Shown in pieces: positions 59,279 through 64,000 of a stretch of DNA of 64,000 nucleotides; position 1 is the first letter of the stretch, and every line of letters begins with the position of its first letter. This stretch comes from Oryzisolibacter propanilivorax (lineage in GTDB: Bacteria > Pseudomonadota > Gammaproteobacteria > Burkholderiales > Burkholderiaceae_C), in assembly GCF_900103645.1 (NCBI RefSeq), contig NZ_FNHP01000006.1, forward strand, positions 62,001-126,000, written 5' to 3'. The notes beneath the pieces are model-generated. The model was not told where the DNA came from, made no database searches, and worked only from the letters and a program-made list of their open reading frames with translations. Both the position numbers and the translations under genes were made by a program.

Positions 59279-59535
59279 GTCGGGTGGCAGCCTTTCGCAG
59301 TAAACGGTTGAAACCAGACAGCTGCGCCAGCGCGGGAAGGCGGCGCGGCCCGCAGCTCGGCCGCCCAGCGCAGTGACGACCAGCCTGCAGGCGTACAGCC
59401 AAGCATAGTCGCCCATCCGGCGCCTGCGCCAGGCCGTGCGCAAGCCACCCTGCACGGCAGGCAGCGCGCGCAGCCACCCCGGCATTACAGTAGCCTCAGG
59501 GCTGGCCGCATGGCGCGGCCGCCCATGCCCGGAAC

Positions 59536-59886
59536 ATGCCGATGAAAATTCTCCGCGCCCTTGCTTCTGCCGTTGCCGGCGCCAGCGTGCTGGCGGCCTG
59601 CTCGCATGACGTGCCCTCGTCCGCCGCCGGCGCGTTCGGCACGGCAGCGCATCGCTTCCGCTGCGACGATGGCAGCACGCTGGTCGTCGCTTACCCGACA
59701 TCCGATACCGCCACGCTGCAGCTGCGGGGCGCAACGCATGCGCTGCGGATCGCGCGCTCGGGCAGCGGCGCGCGCTACACCGGCAGCGGGCTGCAGTGGT
59801 GGAGCAAGGGCAATGCAGGCACGTTGTCGCGCTTGGGCCCCGACGGCCATGGCGCGCAGCAGCTGGCGCAGTGTCAGTTGCAGTGA
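59536..59886 (+). CDS. MliC-like lysozyme inhibitor lipoprotein
   Basis: Small lipoprotein of 116 residues. A signal sequence ends in the lipobox LAAC near residue 22, so it is probably anchored in the outer membrane. The mature part, HRFRCDDGSTLVVAYPTSDTATLQLRGATHALRIA..GARYTGSGLQWWSKGNAGTL, matches the MliC family of C-type lysozyme inhibitors, including the WxxKG segment of the inhibitory loop. Two starts are possible, 59536 and 59542. It is alone on its strand. Confidence 0.82.
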   Translation: MPMKILRALASAVAGASVLAACSHDVPSSAAGAFGTAAHRFRCDDGSTLVVAYPTSDTATLQLRGATHALRIARSGSGARYTGSGLQWWSKGNAGTLSRLGPDGHGAQQLAQCQLQ

Positions 59887-59949
59887 GGCGCTGGCGCGCC
59901 CACCTGCACCACCCGTCGGGCCTGCGCGACGCAGTTGCGCCGCCTGCAT

Positions 59950-60020
59950 GGATTTTTTACATGTTTTTGGCCACCAGCCCTTGCCAACAAAGGGCTCTCA
60001 GCTATGAATAGCGAAGCAAT
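59950..60020 (+). repeat. Dispersed palindromic element, copy K
   Basis: Core CCAGCCCTTGCCAACAAAGG then GCTCTCAGCTATGAAT. It lies between the MliC-like and hemerythrin genes. Confidence 0.75.
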
Positions 60021-60101
60021 CGCTCGGCTGTTGGCCAGCTTTCCCACGGCGCTATGCCCAGCGTGCATGCGCCCTTGTCCTGTCCTGTCCCGCGTATTGC
60101 C

Positions 60102-60605
60102 ATGACCGATTCCCCCGTTCCCGTCGACACCTGCGCGCCCGGCCATTTCGAGCGCCAGCACGAGTGCCTGGATGCGCTGCTGCACGCTCATCTGCTGGAT
60201 GTCGTCGGCGGCGACTTCGCCAGCGCCCTGGACCGCCTGCGGCAGTGGCGCGCGGGCCTGGCCGAACACATCGAGATCGAGAACACCCTGCTGCTGCCGC
60301 ACGTGCCCGAAGGGGCGCGCTGGGCGGCGCGCGTGTACCTGGTGGAGCACGACCGCATCGCGCTGCTGGCCGATGAATACCAGGACAAGGTGCGCGCTGC
60401 GGCGCAGGCGCCTGCCGCTGCCGATGAACGCACCCGGCGCGAGCGCATTCTGGCGCTGGTGGATGCGGCGCATGCGCTGCGCCATGTGCTGGAGCATCAC
60501 CACGAGCGCGAGCACACCGCGCTGGCACACGAATTGCCGGCCGCGCTGCAGGAAGCAGCGTGGCGCGACACGCCCCTGGGCAGCAACGCGCCCACCGAGG
60601 GTTAG
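60102..60605 (+). CDS. Hemerythrin-like (HHE domain) protein
   Basis: Protein of 167 residues with a four-helix hemerythrin-type fold. Metal-binding residues appear at H..E..H spacing: CLDALLHAHLLDVV, GLAEHIEIENTLLLPHV, EHDRIALLADEYQDK and VLEHHHEREHTAL. HHE proteins bind oxygen, nitric oxide or iron and are linked to redox stress. Downstream lie a DUF305 protein and peroxiredoxin genes. The ATG at 60102 is favoured over an upstream in-frame ATG because the hydrophilic start fits. Confidence 0.85.
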   Translation: MTDSPVPVDTCAPGHFERQHECLDALLHAHLLDVVGGDFASALDRLRQWRAGLAEHIEIENTLLLPHVPEGARWAARVYLVEHDRIALLADEYQDKVRAAAQAPAAADERTRRERILALVDAAHALRHVLEHHHEREHTALAHELPAALQEAAWRDTPLGSNAPTEG

Positions 60606-60665
60606 CCCTCTCGGCCCGGCAGCCGCCGCGGGCGGCGCCCGGCCCCCCGGTCGGGCATGCGGACT

Positions 60666-60717
60666 GCCGTGTCCGCGCCAGCCTGTCCGTCCGCGCAGGG
60701 CGGGAACACGGCTTTTT
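60666..60717 (+). terminator. Intrinsic terminator after the hemerythrin gene
   Basis: A GCCGTGT/ACACGGC stem with a long internal loop is followed by TTTTT. Confidence 0.6.
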
Positions 60718-60854
60718 CCTACTGCGACAGCTGCGTCCGGCAGCAACGGACTGCGCCGCCGCCTGTTTCACACTGGAGCGACGACCCGCGGCCATGCATC
60801 GCCGCGCCGGCTGCGCCTGCCCTTTGCCTCCCCTGCCCTGAAAGGACCCAGACC

Positions 60855-61322
60855 ATGGAACACGCTCACCCCTACCGCCGCTTCCTGCTCATGATCGCCG
60901 TGGCCTCGGTGCTGATGTACGTGTTGATGTACCTGAACACCTACGAGGTGGCCCACGTGCATTTCAGCCAGACGCGGCTGTTTATGACCTGCATCATGGC
61001 CGGCAGCATGGCCTTGGTGATGCTGTTCTTCATGCGCCACATGTACCAGGACCGGCGCGCCAACACAGCTATCGCGATCGGCAGCGTCGTGCTGATCATC
61101 GCCGGCCTGGGCCTGGTGCGCAGCCAGGCCACGGTGGGCGACGTGGCGTGGATGCAGGCCATGATTCCGCACCATTCGATCGCCATCCTGACCAGCGAGC
61201 GCGCCCGCATCACCGACCCGCGCGTGCGCAAGCTGGCCGACGGGATCATCGAGACGCAGCGGCGCGAGATTGGCGAAATGGACGCACTGGTCGCCGACCT
61301 CAAGAACCAGGCGCGCCGCTGA
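60855..61322 (+). CDS. DUF305-domain membrane protein
   Basis: Protein of 155 residues. Three transmembrane helices (about 10-27, 40-60 and 73-88) are followed by a C-terminal DUF305-type segment with MQAMIPHHSIAILTSERARITDPRVRKLADGIIETQRREIGEM. The IPHHS motif often binds metals and appears in many copper-linked proteins, although its function is unsettled. It is convergent with ahpF and close to a hemerythrin gene. Not enough context to assign a substrate. Confidence 0.85.
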   Translation: MEHAHPYRRFLLMIAVASVLMYVLMYLNTYEVAHVHFSQTRLFMTCIMAGSMALVMLFFMRHMYQDRRANTAIAIGSVVLIIAGLGLVRSQATVGDVAWMQAMIPHHSIAILTSERARITDPRVRKLADGIIETQRREIGEMDALVADLKNQARR

Positions 61323-61332
61323 CCACTGCATG

Positions 61333-61365
61333 AAAAATCCCCTGCGCCTTGGCAGGCCAGGGGAT
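61333..61365 (-). terminator. Intrinsic terminator after ahpF
   Basis: On the minus strand an ATCCCCTG/CAGGGGAT stem is followed by TTTTT. Confidence 0.75.
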
Positions 61366-61415
61366 GGGTGCTCTTGCCCGGGGCGCCCTGTTTCAAGCGC
61401 GCCCCTCCAGCGTCT

Positions 61416-62984
61416 TCAGGCCGGCGCCGTGGTGCGGATCAGGTGGTCGAAGGCCGACAGCGCGGCCTTGGAGCCCTCACCCGCGGCGATCACGATCTGC
61501 TTGTACGGCACCGTGGTGCAGTCGCCGGCGGCGAACACGCCCGGCACGTTGGTGTGGTTGCGCGCATCGACCTCGATCTCACCGAAGCGCGACAGGTTCA
61601 CCGTGCCTTTCAACCAGTCGGTGTTGGGCAGCAGGCCAATCTGCACGAAGATGCCCTCCAGCGCGACCTGGCGGGTCTCGTCGGTGGTGCGGTCCTTGTA
61701 CATCAGGCCGTTCACGCGGCTGCCGTCGCCCAGCACCTCGGTGGTCTGCGCATTCAGGATCACGTCAACGTTGGGCAGGCTGCGCAGCTTGCGCTGCAGC
61801 ACCGCGTCGGCTTTGAGCTCGGGGGCGAATTCCAGCACCGTCACGTGCGCCACCACGCCCGCCAGGTCGATGGCCGCCTCAATGCCCGAGTTGCCGCCGC
61901 CGATCACCGCCACGCGCTTGCCCTTGAACAGCGGGCCGTCGCAGTGCGGGCAATACGTCACGCCCTTGGTGCGGTACTGCTCCTCGCCGGGCACGTTCAT
62001 GCTGCGCCAGCGCGCGCCGGTGGACAGGATGACGGTGCGGCTGCGCAGCGTCGCGCCGTTCTCCAGCTCGACCTCGATCAGGCCGCCCTCCTCGGCCGCG
62101 GGCTTCAGGGCCTTGGCGGTCTGCAGGTTCATGATGTCCACCTCGTAGTCGCGCACGTGGCGCTCCAGCGCAGCGGCGAACTGCGGGCCTTCGGTCTTCT
62201 GAATGGAGATGTAGTTCTCGATGTCCACGGTATCGAGCACCTGCCCGCCGAAGCGCTCGGCAGCAATGCCGGTACGGATGCCCTTGCGCGCGGCGTAGAT
62301 GGCGGATGCCGCGCCGGCCGGACCACCGCCGACGATCAGCACGTCGAAGGCTTCCTTGGCGCCGATCTTGGCCGCATCCTTGGCGGCCGCGCCCTTGTCG
62401 ATCTTGCCGACGATCTCGGCCAGCTCCATGCGGCCCTGGCCGAAGCGCTCGCCGTTCAGGAACACGGTGGGCACGCCCATGACCTCGCGGTCCTGGATCT
62501 CCTGCTGGAACACGCCTCCGTCGATGGCGGTGTGCGTGATGCCGGGGTTCAGCACGCTCATCAGGTTCAGCGCCTGCACCACGTCCGGGCAGTTGTGGCA
62601 CGACAGCGAGTAGTACGTCTCGAAGTGGTGCTCGCCTTCCAGGTTCTTCACCTGCTCGAGCAGGTCGGCGGCTTCCTTGCTGGGGTGGCCGCCGACGTGC
62701 AGCAGCGCCAGCACCAGCGAGGTGAATTCATGGCCCAGCGGCACGCCGGCGAAGCGCACGCCGCTGTCCAGGCCGGGGTTGGTGATCAAAAACGACGGCT
62801 TGCGCACCGGCACGTCGTTGGCTTCCACCACGGTGACCTTGTCCGACAGGGAGGCGATCTGGTTCAGGAGTTCGCGCAGCTCGCGCGCGGTGGCGCTGTC
62901 GTCCAGCGTGGCCACCAGCTCCACGGGGCGCTGCAGGCGCTCCAGGTAGGCTTTCAGTTGGGCTTGGAGGTTGGCATCGAGCAT
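61416..62984 (-). CDS. ahpF: Alkyl hydroperoxide reductase subunit F
   Basis: NADH-dependent flavin disulfide reductase of 522 residues supplying electrons to AhpC. An N-terminal thioredoxin-like domain carries the CHNC motif ([15 protein letters not shown]), followed by [17 protein letters not shown] for FAD, the redox site CPHC in [11 protein letters not shown], a NADH-binding GGGNSG motif and a closing [20 protein letters not shown] precedes the ATG. It is second in the ahpC-ahpF order, with a terminator-like hairpin between. Confidence 0.96.
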   Translation of the reverse strand: MLDANLQAQLKAYLERLQRPVELVATLDDSATARELRELLNQIASLSDKVTVVEANDVPVRKPSFLITNPGLDSGVRFAGVPLGHEFTSLVLALLHVGGHPSKEAADLLEQVKNLEGEHHFETYYSLSCHNCPDVVQALNLMSVLNPGITHTAIDGGVFQQEIQDREVMGVPTVFLNGERFGQGRMELAEIVGKIDKGAAAKDAAKIGAKEAFDVLIVGGGPAGAASAIYAARKGIRTGIAAERFGGQVLDTVDIENYISIQKTEGPQFAAALERHVRDYEVDIMNLQTAKALKPAAEEGGLIEVELENGATLRSRTVILSTGARWRSMNVPGEEQYRTKGVTYCPHCDGPLFKGKRVAVIGGGNSGIEAAIDLAGVVAHVTVLEFAPELKADAVLQRKLRSLPNVDVILNAQTTEVLGDGSRVNGLMYKDRTTDETRQVALEGIFVQIGLLPNTDWLKGTVNLSRFGEIEVDARNHTNVPGVFAAGDCTTVPYKQIVIAAGEGSKAALSAFDHLIRTTAPA

Positions 62985-63017
62985 CGGAAAACTCCTGACA
63001 TTTCTGGTTGTTCGGGC

Positions 63018-63050
63018 AAAAAAAAGCCCGGGCGCCTCAGCACCCGGGCG
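63018..63050 (-). terminator. Intrinsic terminator or attenuator between ahpC and ahpF
   Basis: On the minus strand GCCCGGG/CCCGGGC is followed by a run of eight T, only 34 bases upstream of the ahpF start and after the ahpC stop. Partial read-through would make ahpC more abundant than ahpF. Confidence 0.85.
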
Positions 63051-63102
63051 TCGTAGCCTGGTTGCTCGGGCAGCCAGGGCTTGCAGGCGGGTAGCCGGTG
63101 GC

Positions 63103-63666
63103 TTAGATCTTGCCGACCAGGTCCAGCGACGGGGCCAGGGTCTTGGCGCCCTCTTCCCACTTGGCGGGGCAGACCTCGCCGGGGTGGTTGCGCACGTACT
63201 GGGCAGCCTTCACTTTGCGCAGCAGGTCGGCGGCGTTGCGGCCGATGCCCTCGGCGGTAATTTCCATGGCCTGGATCACGCCGTCCGGATCGACGATGAA
63301 CGTGGCACGGTCGGCCAGGCCCTGGCCTTCGCGCAGGCAGTCGAAGTTCTGGCTGATCTGCCAGCTGGGGTCGCCCAGCATGGTGTACTTGATCTTGCCA
63401 ATGGTGTCGGACGTGTCGTGCCAGGCCTTGTGCACGAAGTGCGTGTCGGTGGAGACGGAGTACACCTCGACGCCCAGCTTCTGCAGCTCGTCGTAGTGAT
63501 CGGCCACGTCACCCAGCTCGGTCGGGCAGACGAACGTGAAGTCCGCGGGGTAGAAGAAGAACACGGCCCACTTGCCCAGGACGTCCTTTTCGGTCACTTC
63601 GATGAACTTGCCGCTCTTGAAGGCCTGGGTCTTGAAGGGCTTGATGGTGGTGTTGAGCACGGACAT
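63103..63666 (-). CDS. ahpC: Alkyl hydroperoxide reductase subunit C (peroxiredoxin)
   Basis: Peroxiredoxin of 187 residues. It has the peroxidatic cysteine in [11 protein letters not shown] near residue 47, the resolving cysteine in [11 protein letters not shown] near 166, and [16 protein letters not shown]. It reduces hydroperoxides and is recycled by the AhpF gene downstream. AGGAA precedes the ATG at 63666. The divergent intergenic region to bacterioferritin contains a candidate OxyR-like dyad. Confidence 0.96.
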   Translation of the reverse strand: MSVLNTTIKPFKTQAFKSGKFIEVTEKDVLGKWAVFFFYPADFTFVCPTELGDVADHYDELQKLGVEVYSVSTDTHFVHKAWHDTSDTIGKIKYTMLGDPSWQISQNFDCLREGQGLADRATFIVDPDGVIQAMEITAEGIGRNAADLLRKVKAAQYVRNHPGEVCPAKWEEGAKTLAPSLDLVGKI

Positions 63667-63764
63667 GTGTCGTTTCCTCTCGGGTTGGTTGATGAACAAG
63701 AACGAGACTGAAGTCTAGGCCCTTCATCATGATTGATCCAATGAATTGAGGGAATCATTTTGAT

Positions 63765-63779
63765 TGATACACGCTATCA
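63765..63779. promoter_or_regulatory. Palindrome in the ahpC-bfr intergenic region
   Basis: A perfect TGATA-N5-TATCA dyad lies between the divergent ahpC and bacterioferritin genes. It resembles half of an OxyR-type site in spacing and AT content and could respond to peroxide; I could not see the complete four-part consensus. Confidence 0.4.
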
Positions 63780-63909
63780 AACGATGTTGGCGATACGAAA
63801 ACGACTCAGCATCACCTGCAGGCCACCCCGCGCGGCGGGGGCATTGCCTTGCCGCCTGTGCCGGGCGTCGTGACAATCGACCGTCAACCCACCCACAAGG
63901 AGAAGAACG

Positions 63910-64000
63910 ATGCAAGGCGATCCCCAGGTCATTGCCCATCTGCAGGCGCAGCTGAAGAATGAACTCACCGCCATCAACCAGTACTTCGTGCACTACCGCA
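63910..64000 (+). CDS. bfr: Bacterioferritin, N-terminal fragment (cut by window edge)
   Basis: Thirty codons are visible before the window ends. MQGDPQVIAHLQAQLKNE followed by LTAINQYFVHYR is the opening helix of bacterioferritin, including the Glu used by the ferroxidase centre. AAGGAG precedes the ATG by seven bases. Incompleteness is due to the window border, not to any defect. It is divergent from ahpC, which fits joint control by oxidative stress. Confidence 0.93.
   Translation, partial: MQGDPQVIAHLQAQLKNELTAINQYFVHYR

Noticed and set aside
59279-59734. Longer start for mgtE
   Set aside because: Upstream residues are Arg/Ala-rich without MgtE homology and overlap the divergent MliC-like gene.

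Overview
The window is very G+C-rich, densely packed chromosomal DNA from a betaproteobacterium, most likely a member of the Comamonadaceae (Acidovorax/Alicycliphilus/Melaminivora-like). This placement rests on the hemCDXY operon layout, a small Trp-rich membrane protein of the TIGR04438 type, the purine-degradation gene set, and about eleven copies of a roughly 60-bp palindromic element between genes. I see no rRNA, tRNA, CRISPR array, prophage or insertion sequence. Nearly everything is housekeeping or catabolic chromosome.

Layout. 1-3.2 kb: ferredoxin fdxA, a thioredoxin-reductase-like ferredoxin-NADP reductase, then a TPP riboswitch in front of a CytX-type thiamine-precursor permease. 3.4-9 kb: DEAD-box helicase, zinc metallopeptidase with a small membrane protein, dCTP deaminase, membrane-bound diguanylate cyclase. 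9.1-26.8 kb: a large purine-catabolism region. It holds guanine deaminase, urate hydroxylase PuuD with a cytochrome c tail, XdhC, hydroxyisourate hydrolase, the glyoxylate-to-glycerate genes (gcl, hyi, glxR, glycerate kinase), a LysR and a GntR regulator, allantoinase PuuE, a UraD-AllC fusion, an unusual M20-family protein and an NCS2 purine permease. 27-32.5 kb: malic enzyme, then an ECF sigma/putative anti-sigma pair beside a sulfite dehydrogenase and its cytochrome c. 32.6-42.3 kb: FUSC-family membrane protein, PEP carboxylase and the hemC-hemD-hemX-hemY operon. 42.4-51.4 kb: small cytochrome c, a LapA-like protein, acetyl-CoA synthetase, and a glycine-betaine-type ABC transporter with two tandem binding proteins. 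51.7-64 kb: topoisomerase IB, divergent class II and class I fumarases, an EamA transporter, MgtE, an MliC-like lipoprotein, a hemerythrin, a DUF305 protein, ahpF and ahpC, and the first codons of a bacterioferritin at the right edge.

How the genes work together. The purine region encodes an almost continuous route: guanine to xanthine (GuaD); urate to 5-hydroxyisourate (PuuD), OHCU (UraH), allantoin (UraD), allantoate (PuuE) and ureidoglycolate (AllC); then glyoxylate to tartronate semialdehyde (Gcl), glycerate (GlxR) and phosphoglycerate (glycerate kinase). Xanthine dehydrogenase subunits and a recognisable ureidoglycolate-cleaving enzyme are absent. Four copies of one 18-bp motif lie in front of puuD, uraH, the glycerate kinase/gntR pair and the permease. 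It is the best candidate for a shared operator, probably read by the GntR protein encoded in the cluster.

The less ordinary observations are this operator family; the M20-like protein that seems to have lost two metal ligands; a copy of the dispersed palindromic element read in frame inside hemD; four spaced DPW motifs in the cytoplasmic-looking tail of the ABC permease; and a 795-bp acs-proV interval with a near-consensus promoter and a long leader. None of these by itself demonstrates a wholly new system.
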